The notes under the pieces were generated by a model. The model did no database searches and was not told the DNA's origin. It worked only from the letters and a program-made list of their open reading frames with translations. From Chromatiales bacterium (lineage in GTDB: Bacteria; Pseudomonadota; Gammaproteobacteria; UBA6429; Thiohalophilaceae): a DNA stretch of 64,000 nucleotides. The number at the start of each line of letters is the position of its first letter. The stretch's first letter is position 1. Shown piece by piece: positions 33,705 to 42,831 of this stretch. The translations under genes and the position numbers were made by a program. The stretch lies in contig JALVOC010000229.1 of assembly GCA_027032075.1 (NCBI GenBank), positions 124,001 to 188,000 of the forward strand, written 5' to 3'.

Positions 33705-34669
33705 ACAGCCAGCCCCTTGGTGCATTCCGCTTTTATGACAATCATCCACAGCCGGCGGATTTTTATGAAGAAGTGCTGCGAGGATTACAGCATCGTCCCA
33801 AATTTATTCCGCCAAAATTCTTTTATGATGAAGCCGGCTCAATACTGTTCGATGCCATATGTGAGTTACCCGAGTATTATCCGACGCGTACCGAAATGGC
33901 GTTATTGAACCAGCATGCGGAAGAGATTGCAGAGTTGATCGGAAAGGAATGCCTGTTGATCGAACCGGGCAGCGGCAGCAGTCAGAAGGTTCGTTTGCTG
34001 CTGGATGCGTTTCAGCCTGCCGCCTACATGCCGATGGATATCTCACGGAATTATCTGATGAATGCGGCACAACAGTTGTCTGAGGAGTATCCCTGGCTTG
34101 AGGTGCATGCCACCTGTATCGATTTTACCGCTGATATGGTACTGCATTTTTGTCCTGCCGATATCCACAAGGTTGCTTTCTTCCCGGGTTCCAGTATTGG
34201 TAATTTTGAGCCACAAGATGCTGCCGTATTTCTGCAAAAGGTGGTCAAAATGGTTGGCGAGGGCGGCGGTTTACTGATTGGTGTCGATGTCAAAAAAGAC
34301 AAAGCCATACTCGATGCTGCGTATAATGACAGTCAGGGCATTACTGCAAAATTCAATTTAAATTTGCTCTCACGTATCAATCAGGAACTGGACGGCAATT
34401 TTGATTTGGACGCGTTTTTTCACAAGGCATATTACAGTCCGGAGGCTGGGCGCATTGAAATGTATTTGATCAGCAAAACCGCGCAGGTGGTGACAATAGA
34501 CGGGCAGAGGGTATCTTTTGAGGAAGGGGAAAGCATCCATACAGAAAACTCCTATAAATATACCATCGGGGAGTTTGCCCGGCTGGCGGAAACAGCGGGT
34601 CTGGAATTGGTCGATGTTTGGATGGACAAAGAGGAACTGTTCAGCTTGCATTATTACCAGGTAAAATAA
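33701..34669 (+). CDS. egtD: histidine N-alpha-trimethyltransferase, EgtD-like
   Basis: 322 aa SAM-dependent methyltransferase of the EgtD type: FIPPKFFYDEAGSILFDAIC, ELPEYYPTRTE, the SAM site LIEPGSGSSQK, FPGSSIGNFEP and a C-terminal HTENSYKYT. EgtD trimethylates His to hercynine in ergothioneine synthesis. The usual partner egtB is not adjacent. Start ATG 33701 has a strong GGAAGGAGG ribosome site. An alternative is a broader YkgD-like His methyltransferase. Confidence 0.82.
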   Translation: MNSQPLGAFRFYDNHPQPADFYEEVLRGLQHRPKFIPPKFFYDEAGSILFDAICELPEYYPTRTEMALLNQHAEEIAELIGKECLLIEPGSGSSQKVRLLLDAFQPAAYMPMDISRNYLMNAAQQLSEEYPWLEVHATCIDFTADMVLHFCPADIHKVAFFPGSSIGNFEPQDAAVFLQKVVKMVGEGGGLLIGVDVKKDKAILDAAYNDSQGITAKFNLNLLSRINQELDGNFDLDAFFHKAYYSPEAGRIEMYLISKTAQVVTIDGQRVSFEEGESIHTENSYKYTIGEFARLAETAGLELVDVWMDKEELFSLHYYQVK

Positions 34670-34692
34670 TTCTGCTGAAGAGCCTTGTTTTC

Positions 34693-35055
34693 TTACAGAT
34701 ACATAGGTTTGTGATCAATCAGTCTCAGCCAGCCTTTGATGATGCGGTAGATAACCCAGAATGTTGCTGCCACAATAATGAAATAGCCGATAATAATAAA
34801 GAAGGTGATGCCGCCAAGCATGAACCACAAGAGGCTGTACCAGAAAGTGCGGATTTGCCACTGGAAGTGGGATTCCAGCCAGGTACCTTTTACTTCATCA
34901 ATTTTAATGTAGTTGACGATGACTGCAGCAATATAACTGAGCCCGGTAATATAACCCAGGGCCTGTAGCAGATAGATTATCTTCGTCAGGGTGATGAGGG
35001 AAGGAGGGGTGTGGCGCCCAAAAGAGGCATCCTCGTCTGTTTTAGATACGGTCAT
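34693..35055 (-). CDS. DUF4870-like membrane protein
   Basis: 120 aa with about three hydrophobic helices: IIYLLQALGYITGLSYIAAV, TFWYSLLWFMLGGITFFIII and YFIIVAATFWVIYRIIKGW. The layout matches small DUF4870-type inner membrane proteins. Its start overlaps the end of the M61 peptidase gene by 14 nt, so it is read from the same transcript. Function unknown. Confidence 0.75.
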   Translation of the reverse strand: MTVSKTDEDASFGRHTPPSLITLTKIIYLLQALGYITGLSYIAAVIVNYIKIDEVKGTWLESHFQWQIRTFWYSLLWFMLGGITFFIIIGYFIIVAATFWVIYRIIKGWLRLIDHKPMYL

Positions 35056-36886
35056 TGTTTTTTTCCGGCTGGCCCAACCAAAGGTGGCGGTTTTCTGTCT
35101 GTTTGTCGCTGGCGGTTTCGGCCGCTTTCAGATAGCAGGTGTCAGCTGGCGCCTGTTGAAGTGTTACGCTGAATTCATGCAGTTCATCACGCCGGAAAAC
35201 ATGTAACTTGATATCGGTTTGCGGTGGATAGGTGTTAATGCTTTTTTCCAGGCTGTTTTTTCCGGTTTTGATGCCATTGAGGGCAATGACGATATCACCG
35301 GCGGAGAGACCGGCTTGTTGGGCCGGGCCGTTGTCAAAGACGTGTGTCAGTTTTGCACCGCAGCCGTCGGCGACGACGCGCGCGCCCAGGGTGGTGACGG
35401 CTTTGTTCTCTTCGCTAGTGGCCGGTTTGCCGCCTTTGTCATCCACGCTGCTTGCCGGTCGCAGATGGAATTCAATGCCGACATCCTGCAGTAACTCCGC
35501 CAGGGGCGGATCCTCCGTTCCATAGAGATAGCGGTCAAAGAAATCGCTCAGATCCTTGCCTGCCAGTTCACTTGCCAGTTTTTCAATTTCGTTTTCGGCA
35601 AGACCTTTGCCGCTTTTGCCATACTGTTGCCACAGCAGGCGCATCAGATCGTCCAGTGTTTTCCGGTTTTCGCTGCAGCGCCGGAGAGTCAGGTCCAGTG
35701 CCAGCGCAATCAGACTTCCCTTGGTATAGTAGCTGACGATGTTGTTTGGTGCGCTTTCGTCCTGTTTATAGAATTTACTCCAGGCATCAAAACTCGAGTC
35801 AGCGACACTTTGTTTGAAACGGCCCTGTCCGCGCCAGACGCGGGTGATGGTCTGGCCAAGCAGTTCCAGGTAGGAGAGGGTATCGATCACGCCACTGCGC
35901 ACCAGCCCAAGATCATCATAATAGGAGGTGATGCCTTCAAACGCCCAGAGCTGGCGCGTGTAACATTCCTGTGAGAGATCATACGGAGTAAAAGCAGCCG
36001 GTTTAATGCGTTTGATATTCCAGGTGTGGAAATACTCATGGCTGCACAATCCAAGAAAGGTGCGATAACCTTCAGATACCTTATTCTCACCCGCCAGTGG
36101 CAGATCATCCCGGCTGCAAAGCAGGCTGGTGGAAGCCCGGTGTTCGAGACCGCCGTAAGCATCGCCAACCGCCGTTACCAGGAACAGGTAGCGCTCAACA
36201 GGCGGTAATTCACCGAACATTTTTATGTGCGTCTCGCAGATTTTTTTCAGATCGCGGCAGAGGCGACCGCGATCGCAGCGATGCTGCCCGCTGATAACGA
36301 TATCATGCGGTATGCTACCGGCTTCGAAGGTATCCAGGGTAAACTCGCCCATTTCCACCGGATGATCGATGAGCTCATCATAGTTTGCCGCCTGATAGAG
36401 GCCGAAAGCGTAAGGTGCCGCGCCCGCAGATTTCATTGCCGTGGCCACGCGCCAGTTGTGATAACGCTCTCCGGCAGGTTTACAGATCTCAACCTTGCAG
36501 GGTTCTGATTCCTGTCCGTGCACTTTGAGGAAAACACTGGTGCCGTTGAAGTAGGCGTGTGTCGTATCAAGATGGGCGCTGCGCACCGACAGGTCCCAGG
36601 CATAGACTTCATAGGCGATGGTCAATGCCTCATCACATCGGGCGCATTGCCAGGTTTGTTTGTCGATTTTACGCAGGCTCACGGGTCGACCACCGGCTTC
36701 CGCCCTGAGGGTAACCACATTCCTTGCAAAATCCCTGATCATGTAACTGCCCGGAATCCAGGCTGGCAGGGAGAGCAGTTGCCCCTCCGGATCAGGATTG
36801 GCAATGGTGCAACTGACAGAGAAGAGGTGGGCTTCCGCTTTTGCCGGGCTAATCCGGTAATAGATGGACGGTGGGGATTTTGTCAT
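35042..36886 (-). CDS. M61-family (glycyl aminopeptidase-like) peptidase with PDZ domain
   Basis: 614 aa. The zinc motif HEYFH (residues 283-287) occurs in CSHEYFHTWNIKRIKP, characteristic of M61. The N-terminal beta domain shows LLSLPAWIPGSYMIRDFARN. A PDZ domain near 505-590 (GPAQQAGLSAGDIVIALNG) is at the C-terminus. No signal peptide. ATG 36886 (MTKSPPSIYY) is chosen; the extension from 36973 overlaps the upstream gene. Confidence 0.88.
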   Translation of the reverse strand: MTKSPPSIYYRISPAKAEAHLFSVSCTIANPDPEGQLLSLPAWIPGSYMIRDFARNVVTLRAEAGGRPVSLRKIDKQTWQCARCDEALTIAYEVYAWDLSVRSAHLDTTHAYFNGTSVFLKVHGQESEPCKVEICKPAGERYHNWRVATAMKSAGAAPYAFGLYQAANYDELIDHPVEMGEFTLDTFEAGSIPHDIVISGQHRCDRGRLCRDLKKICETHIKMFGELPPVERYLFLVTAVGDAYGGLEHRASTSLLCSRDDLPLAGENKVSEGYRTFLGLCSHEYFHTWNIKRIKPAAFTPYDLSQECYTRQLWAFEGITSYYDDLGLVRSGVIDTLSYLELLGQTITRVWRGQGRFKQSVADSSFDAWSKFYKQDESAPNNIVSYYTKGSLIALALDLTLRRCSENRKTLDDLMRLLWQQYGKSGKGLAENEIEKLASELAGKDLSDFFDRYLYGTEDPPLAELLQDVGIEFHLRPASSVDDKGGKPATSEENKAVTTLGARVVADGCGAKLTHVFDNGPAQQAGLSAGDIVIALNGIKTGKNSLEKSINTYPPQTDIKLHVFRRDELHEFSVTLQQAPADTCYLKAAETASDKQTENRHLWLGQPEKNNDRI

Positions 36887-36890
36887 CTTC

Positions 36891-37730
36891 TCAGGGAACA
36901 ATATCCACTTTAAGGTAAATAAGCCGTTGCCGTTCACCCTGGCGTTGCGTCTGGTGAACTTTTTTTCCAGCAAGGGTTACGGGTTTGCCGGTGGTGGCGG
37001 AGAGTGGAATCCATTCACCCAGTCGGGTATTGACGGTGGAGGTGGTCTTGTAGGTCGCTATTTTACCGCCACCTTTTTTACTCTCTTTTTCGCTGAAGGT
37101 GGCGATGGCCAAAGTGACGACGTTGCCATGAAGCGTGGGTTTGACATGAAAACCACTGTTGATTTGGCGGTAGCGGATGGATTCGGTAACGGTACCATCC
37201 GGATTGATGTGGCGCTCCACAATCGGCACAGCCTCACCGGTGCGGACGGTGGCCCAGCGATCTTCCAGTACTTGCAGGGTATAAAGGCCGGGTTCCACCT
37301 GGCGGCCTTCGGTTTTATAGTAGCGGCTGGATTCAGCCGGCATGCCTGGTTTGTGAATGCGAATGGTAACATCGTCAGTCGGCGCAGTAACATCGGATGT
37401 CGCCGGTTTGTTCTTTTTCTTCAGGTTTTGTTTCATAACTTCGGAATTGTAGGAAAGGGATATTTCCAGTTGATGTACCGGTGTATCGAGATCCGCGATT
37501 AATTGTTTCACCTCCTGCATGTTTGCCGGTGTGGTTTTTACCAGAATCTTGTAGCCATCACCGCTGACAATGGCGTACTCGGGAAGGAACGGTTTCACCA
37601 GGGGTATAATGTCAGCAGCGGGTTTGTTGTTCAGCCGCACGGTTTCCACAATCATTTCCAGTGCTGCCGTTATCGTTATTACACTAAAGTAAACAGCAAG
37701 TAACAGAAAAAATGTTCTTGTCTTTTTCAT
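36891..37730 (-). CDS. exported secretin-N-domain-like protein
   Basis: 279 aa. An N-terminal signal peptide (TFFLLLAVYFSVITITAALE) is followed by a NolW/secretin N1-like segment (VRLNNKPAADIIPLVKPFLP, then ILVKTTPANMQEVKQLIADL, DTPVHQLEI). The rest is beta-rich (EAVPIVERHINPDG, LGEWIPLSATTG), reminiscent of a shortened secretin domain without the pore. Start ATG 37730 overlaps the upstream stop (ATGA). Probably periplasmic; function unknown. Confidence 0.7.
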   Translation of the reverse strand: MKKTRTFFLLLAVYFSVITITAALEMIVETVRLNNKPAADIIPLVKPFLPEYAIVSGDGYKILVKTTPANMQEVKQLIADLDTPVHQLEISLSYNSEVMKQNLKKKNKPATSDVTAPTDDVTIRIHKPGMPAESSRYYKTEGRQVEPGLYTLQVLEDRWATVRTGEAVPIVERHINPDGTVTESIRYRQINSGFHVKPTLHGNVVTLAIATFSEKESKKGGGKIATYKTTSTVNTRLGEWIPLSATTGKPVTLAGKKVHQTQRQGERQRLIYLKVDIVP

Positions 37731-38239
37731 ATATGTAGCCTGCGCAAATTGGGATCCGCTTCGCTCACTTCCCACACCTCATTAAAGAAGTTGAGAAGAT
37801 GCCGTGCCTGGTTGGCATCATTGAAACTGGCAATGCCTTCATACCGGTCTGCCAGCTGGCGCCGGATTACTCCATGTTCATCGAATACCATGAAAGCCTC
37901 GTTATGGCTGCGATAATCCTCATGGACACGGCGGATAGCGATGGCACTGCTCAAGCGGCGGGCAAGTTCAATGATGCGGTGTCCGTACTTGATGAGTGGC
38001 TCAATCTCTGTCAAGAGGATGCGTATTCGTACCCTTGGCTGCTGGCTGGCAAGGTGTTGCAAGGCCTGGCCGAATTCCGAACAATCATACAGGCGGCCAT
38101 CGAGACGGCGTGAATAGATACAGATATCACGTTTGCATTGTGTCAGCATGGTGAGGGCGACATTGTAATTGTCCTGACTGCTTTCCAACTGAAGCGGGGA
38201 CGTCTGCACTCCCAAACGATATTCCTCGAGTGATAACAT
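37727..38239 (-). CDS. DUF7931/phospholipase-D-like small protein
   Basis: 170 aa. It shows CKRDICIYSRRLDGRLYD, RIRILLTEIEPLIKYGHRII and DYRSHNEAFMVFDEHGVI, a PLD-fold-like pattern known from small proteins often linked to GNAT acetyltransferases. The catalytic HKD motif is not complete. Soluble. It is the first of four coupled minus-strand genes (37727, 36891, 35042, 34693). Confidence 0.7.
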   Translation of the reverse strand: MLSLEEYRLGVQTSPLQLESSQDNYNVALTMLTQCKRDICIYSRRLDGRLYDCSEFGQALQHLASQQPRVRIRILLTEIEPLIKYGHRIIELARRLSSAIAIRRVHEDYRSHNEAFMVFDEHGVIRRQLADRYEGIASFNDANQARHLLNFFNEVWEVSEADPNLRRLHI

Positions 38240-38307
38240 CAGCAGCTTACCGGCCTTTGTTTATGTGTCAGGAAGAATATCACAAATTTATCGGCAGGCA
38301 GCAAGGC

Positions 38308-38327
38308 AGGCGCGAACTCACGCGCCT
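38308..38327 (-). terminator. hairpin at the 3' end of galE
   Basis: AGGCGCG and CGCGCCT pair over 7 bp with a 6-nt loop, overlapping the last codons of galE. There is no U tract after it, so termination activity is uncertain. Confidence 0.4.
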
Positions 38328-39322
38328 CCGTATCCCTCACCACGCTGTAATTTCCTTTCCCACTCCAGGGAGGTTTTGACAATGAAATCGAGATCGTCAA
38401 AACGCGGTTCCCAGCCGAGAACGCTGTGAATGCGCTCGGCGCCGGCAATCAATGTTGCAGGATCACCGGCACGGCGGGCTTCTTCCTGAATATTCAGCGG
38501 TGCACCGTTCACGCGCTCTACCGTATCCAGCACCTCGCGCACGCTGTAGCCGTGACCGTAGCCACAGTTCAATGTGGTGGATTCGCCCTTGTCGCGCAGG
38601 TAGGCCAGGGCCTTGAGATGGGCATCGGCCAGATCCACTACATGGATATAATCCCGCACGCCGGTGCCGTCCGGGGTAGGGTAGTCTGTGCCAAAAATGG
38701 AAATCGCGGCGCGTTTGCCCACAGCAGTTTCGCATGCGACCTTGGTCAGCAGGGTTGCTTTCGGGGTGGACTGTCCGATTTGGCCTTCAGGATCGCAACC
38801 CGCAACGTTGAAATAGCGCAGGGCGACATAGCGCAGATCGCTGGCCGCAGCGAGATCCCGCAACATCCATTCGGTCATCAGCTTCGACGTGCCGTAGGGA
38901 TTGATGGGGGCGAGGGGGGATTCCTCGGTGGCAAAATCGCCCTGCGGATGACCGTAAACGGCGGCCGTCGAGGAAAAGATAAAATGTTTGACCCCGGCAT
39001 CCCGGCAACATTCAAGCAGAGTACGGCTGTTGCAGGTGTTATTGGCATAGTATTTTAGAGGGTTTTCCACCGACTCTGGGACGATGGTGTGTGCGGCGAA
39101 ATGCATCACCGTGTCAACATCATGCTCGTCCAGGATATGGCGGAGCAGTTCCCGGTCGCCGGTATCGCCGGTTACCAGGGTACCGGAAGTCACCGCTTGC
39201 GCAAAGCCGGTGGTCAGATTGTCCAATACCACGATGCGTTCGTTTTGTTTTGCCAGCTGTTTGACCACATGGCTGCCGATATAGCCCGCCCCTCCTGTTA
39301 CCAGGATCGATTTTTGAGTCAT
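38318..39322 (-). CDS. galE: UDP-glucose 4-epimerase
   Basis: 334 aa short-chain dehydrogenase fold. NAD site GGAGYIGSH at the N-terminus, catalytic Ser/Tyr-X3-Lys in SSTAAVYG and NPYGTSKLMTE. It interconverts UDP-glucose and UDP-galactose and supplies nucleotide sugars for the nearby polysaccharide locus. Length is normal. Confidence 0.93.
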   Translation of the reverse strand: MTQKSILVTGGAGYIGSHVVKQLAKQNERIVVLDNLTTGFAQAVTSGTLVTGDTGDRELLRHILDEHDVDTVMHFAAHTIVPESVENPLKYYANNTCNSRTLLECCRDAGVKHFIFSSTAAVYGHPQGDFATEESPLAPINPYGTSKLMTEWMLRDLAAASDLRYVALRYFNVAGCDPEGQIGQSTPKATLLTKVACETAVGKRAAISIFGTDYPTPDGTGVRDYIHVVDLADAHLKALAYLRDKGESTTLNCGYGHGYSVREVLDTVERVNGAPLNIQEEARRAGDPATLIAGAERIHSVLGWEPRFDDLDFIVKTSLEWERKLQRGEGYGGA

Positions 39323-39610
39323 GGTGTTTTGTTGCTCCCCAGAGATTGTCTATATTTTAATCGAGGTATGCCGTTGGTACGGGCAGTGAAAAAACCCGGA
39401 AGCATACCCGCAAATTATTGTATATCATACTGCTGTTATTGGATAAATCATAATAAGGGAATAGTCTTGAAGTTGAGGAAATATGACCATTTTTTGACAT
39501 TTATACAGGCATTTTACTTGCGCCTGAGGGGCCTGAACCGATGGTGGGCTCTCGTCGTTTGAGTCTTTATGACTGGCGTGATAGGCTCAGGATAATCGGA
39601 AGGGCAGATA

Positions 39611-40183
39611 ATGACTATACCACTGATACTCAGACTGGATATCGCCGGTCAGCCGGTTAAGTGGATACCCTGGCAGGAAGCCGCGTGTATCTATGTGCGT
39701 GACCGCGTCGCCTGGACCGCGGGGGAGTATATTTTTCCGCTGCGGGGCGGTTTTTCGCGCCGTTCCGGCGAACAAAGCATCGTTGAGATTAATTCCATCA
39801 TCGCGGTCAAAGGCGAGTATAAACGCCGCAAAATACCAGGTAGTCCGCCCTTGACCAACCGGGAGCTGTTCCGCCGTGACAAGCACACCTGTTTATATTG
39901 CGGTAATCAATTACATGATTCATTGTTGACGCGGGATCACATCAAACCTTTGTCACGCGGGGGGCGGGATAACTGGCGCAATGTCATTACCGCCTGCCGA
40001 CGCTGCAACACCCGCAAGGGCAACCGCACCCCTGAAGAAGCGCGCATGCCGCTCCTGGCGATACCCTATGTACCCAATCTGGCGGAATATCTGGTGCTGC
40101 GCAATCGTAAAATTCTTGGCGACCAAATGGAGTTTCTCAGAACACAGTTCAATGATGTAGACAGACAGTGGAAGGTTCAATAA
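39611..40183 (+). CDS. HNH endonuclease-family protein
   Basis: 190 aa. The C-terminal HNH/McrA-like domain has zinc-binding CLYCG and CRRCN pairs and the catalytic segment LTRDHIKPLSRGGRDNWRN. The N-terminal 80 residues (RLDIAGQPVKWIPWQEAACI) are typical of a common bacterial HNH subgroup. ATG 39611 is preceded by GGAAGGG. Substrate unknown; not clearly part of the polysaccharide locus. Confidence 0.88.
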   Translation: MTIPLILRLDIAGQPVKWIPWQEAACIYVRDRVAWTAGEYIFPLRGGFSRRSGEQSIVEINSIIAVKGEYKRRKIPGSPPLTNRELFRRDKHTCLYCGNQLHDSLLTRDHIKPLSRGGRDNWRNVITACRRCNTRKGNRTPEEARMPLLAIPYVPNLAEYLVLRNRKILGDQMEFLRTQFNDVDRQWKVQ

Positions 40184-40290
40184 AAGAGCTGTGTTCTTCC
40201 AAAGGCCGGTAAATATTCATTGTATCTCGCATTGACTGGTTGATTTTGCCTCTCTCGCAAAATACGACACCTGCGAACAGCGTGCTTCCT

Positions 40291-41340
40291 ATGAAAGCAA
40301 AGCTCATGCGATTGGGGCTCGATGCCCTCTATTATACAAAAGCCTACCAATTGTTCACGCCCAGGTGGTGTGGTGTTGGAGTGATTTTCACGCTCCACCA
40401 TGTGCGAAGCGTATCGACTCCGGATCCTTTTCGACCGAATTCGATACTGGAAATCACACCTGAATTCCTGGATGCAACCCTCCAACATGTATTAAAGGCT
40501 GGATATGAGGTTGTGGATCTGGATGAGATGCAGCGGCGTCTTGCTGAGCAGGATTTCAGGCAGAAATTCGTCTGTTTCACACTCGATGACGGCTATCTGG
40601 ATAATTATCTCAATGCTTTCCCGGTTTTCAAAAAATATGATGTGCCGTTTACTGTTTATGTGAACACCGGATTGCTGAATGGTACTGCTGTTTTGTGGTG
40701 GTGGCTCCTCGAACATATTGTGCGCAATCACAATGAAATAAGCATTGTCCTGAACGATTGCAAACTTAATCTGCCAGCAAAATCAACATCGCAGAAGTAT
40801 CAAAGCTATAATACGATTTACTGGTCGTTGCGAAAGATGTCACACAAACAACAGTATGCAACCATACAACAGCTTTTTGATAAATACGGGGTTGACTGGC
40901 GTGCTTTTTGTCGCTCATCCGCCATGTCCTGGGAGATGCTGAAGGAAATGGCAGAAAGCGGTCTTGCAACCATCGGAGCACATACGGTAAACCACTTTGC
41001 ACTTGGCAAACTTTCTGATGATGAAGTTTGTAAAGAAGCCGGGATGAGTCGTGAAATCATTTCGGAACGACTCGGTGAGGTACCGAAGCATTTTTCATAT
41101 CCCTACGGGGATCGCCTGTCTGCCGCAATTCGGGAATTCAATATTATAAGAGAGCTCGGATTTGCTACTGCAACGACCACCCGTAAAGGGGTGCTCTTTC
41201 CTCAGCATGCCCGGCACCTGCATGCCCTGCCGCGTGTGTCCCTGAATGGGGGCTATCAGATGCAACGGTATATCACACTTTTTTTGAGTGGTGCGCCGTT
41301 TGCGCTGTGGCAGCGATTCCGTACCCTTGATGTCAGTTGA
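40291..41340 (+). CDS. polysaccharide deacetylase (NodB domain)
   Basis: 349 aa. The NodB-type metal motif starts with FTLDDGYLDNY (Asp-Asp) and continues with IGAHTVNHFALG (His-X3-His) and SYPYGDR. It removes acetyl groups from N-acetyl sugars, probably in the exopolysaccharide of this locus. ATG 40291 (MKAKLMRLG) is selected over an upstream TTG at 40240. It is convergent with the glycosyltransferase gene. Confidence 0.88.
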   Translation: MKAKLMRLGLDALYYTKAYQLFTPRWCGVGVIFTLHHVRSVSTPDPFRPNSILEITPEFLDATLQHVLKAGYEVVDLDEMQRRLAEQDFRQKFVCFTLDDGYLDNYLNAFPVFKKYDVPFTVYVNTGLLNGTAVLWWWLLEHIVRNHNEISIVLNDCKLNLPAKSTSQKYQSYNTIYWSLRKMSHKQQYATIQQLFDKYGVDWRAFCRSSAMSWEMLKEMAESGLATIGAHTVNHFALGKLSDDEVCKEAGMSREIISERLGEVPKHFSYPYGDRLSAAIREFNIIRELGFATATTTRKGVLFPQHARHLHALPRVSLNGGYQMQRYITLFLSGAPFALWQRFRTLDVS

Positions 41341-41357
41341 TTTTGCTGTCTTCCGTT

Positions 41358-42500
41358 TCAGCAGGCTTTAAGCACCTCCCTGTAGAATTGGAGTATTTCA
41401 GACAGCATTACGCTGGCACTGAAATTTTCTTTCACGTACGCCTGAAGGGATTCAGCAAATTCCATAGCCTGTTCCGCTGCATCAAGTACCTTTTCCATCG
41501 CCTGGGCCAACGCAACGGGGTCGCCTGGTGGTAACAGGCATTCTTTGTATGGCCCGAAGATCTCCGGAATTCCGCCAACATTCGTTGCCAGAATTGGCAT
41601 TTTGGCGGCTGCCGCTTCCAGTACGATATAGGGAAAAGATTCTGCCAGAGAGGGTATGATAATACACCTGCCCTGGGAAAAGGCGCGTGTTGCAGGGAAA
41701 ATCGCGGGTGACAATGTGATACACCCACCCAGGTCAAGCTCCGCGATACGCCGTTGCAGGTAGCCGGCATCTGGACCGGCGCCTGCAATCAGAAGGCTGA
41801 TGTTACGCCGTGCTCGCAATTTGTGTACCGCCTGTAACAGTGCTTCGAGACCCTTTAATTTTCTCAGCTCACCTACAAACACAAAGTCCCTGGCGTTCGT
41901 ATCGGGCAAGACCGGAGAAAATTCGCTATCGTGCAAGCCGTTGTGAATAACCTTGTAACTACATGATATTGCGCCAATTTTGTCGCGGTATGTTTGTGCA
42001 CCAAACTGGCTTTCAAATATCAGACCGCCTGTGCGGTGTTGGAGAATGCGTTCCAATGAGAGATAAATAAAACCGATTGGTGATTTTGCTGAATAGTGCA
42101 AAGAACCCCCATGTGGTGTATAGATGGAATTTGCTCCGCTGCGTTGCGCGACAAGGCGCGCATAGGCGCCGCCTTTTGCGCCATGTCCGTGGACAATATC
42201 GGGGGAAAGATCCGTACAGATTCGGTTTATTCTGGAAAGTGTGGTGACATCCGACCATCCAGGCCTGCGACTCATCGGGATGCGGTGCACCCCAAGGGTG
42301 CAAAGTGGTGCCAGTTCGTTCAATATGCTATCCGCATGCTCATCTCCTGTAGTCACATCGCATAGTAAACCCAGCGAGAGTCCGATTTTTTTCTGCCCGT
42401 GGATTAGATCACAGACATGACGAAACAATCCTCCAAGCGGAGCTCGAAATATATGTATTACACGCAGAGGATCTTCCTGTGTTTGTAATTCTACTGACAT
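41358..42500 (-). CDS. glycosyltransferase, GT4-like
   Basis: 380 aa GT-B fold enzyme. N-terminal half: VIHIFRAPLGGLFRHVCDLI, IVHGHGAKGGAYARLVA. C-terminal half: FVFVGELRKLKGLEALL, LIAGAGPDAGYL and the EX7E-type PSLAESFPYIVLEAAAA. It transfers a sugar from a nucleotide donor, cytoplasmic face. Confidence 0.9.
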   Translation of the reverse strand: MSVELQTQEDPLRVIHIFRAPLGGLFRHVCDLIHGQKKIGLSLGLLCDVTTGDEHADSILNELAPLCTLGVHRIPMSRRPGWSDVTTLSRINRICTDLSPDIVHGHGAKGGAYARLVAQRSGANSIYTPHGGSLHYSAKSPIGFIYLSLERILQHRTGGLIFESQFGAQTYRDKIGAISCSYKVIHNGLHDSEFSPVLPDTNARDFVFVGELRKLKGLEALLQAVHKLRARRNISLLIAGAGPDAGYLQRRIAELDLGGCITLSPAIFPATRAFSQGRCIIIPSLAESFPYIVLEAAAAKMPILATNVGGIPEIFGPYKECLLPPGDPVALAQAMEKVLDAAEQAMEFAESLQAYVKENFSASVMLSEILQFYREVLKAC

Positions 42501-42831
42501 GAAATTTGTAATCGTTTTGTATGCGATTGTGATGTCAATGTCGTTTGTTTGAGAAGTATAGCAGATGCCTTGTCATGATAATGCATGGTTTCTGATATGG
42601 CGTATGGTATTATTAAAACATGGGTATATTATTTTCTTGCAATGGTAATGTCAGATAAATATAACTATGTTTGCTGAAATAATCAGTCTGGCAGCATAAC
42701 ATCTGTTCCAACTGGCATGTGGTTTGATATCTGTTTCCCGTATGCCGCTTTGGTATTTTTCAAACTATCGGATAGAACGGTGCTATATATAGGATAATTT
42801 GAATCGAATCTGTATTATCAAATCAAAAGTA
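42501..42831. other. AT-rich divergent intergenic region
   Basis: 331 bp, clearly richer in A+T than the dsr part, between divergent GT4 and flippase genes. It must hold promoters for both; no box stands out. Confidence 0.4.
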
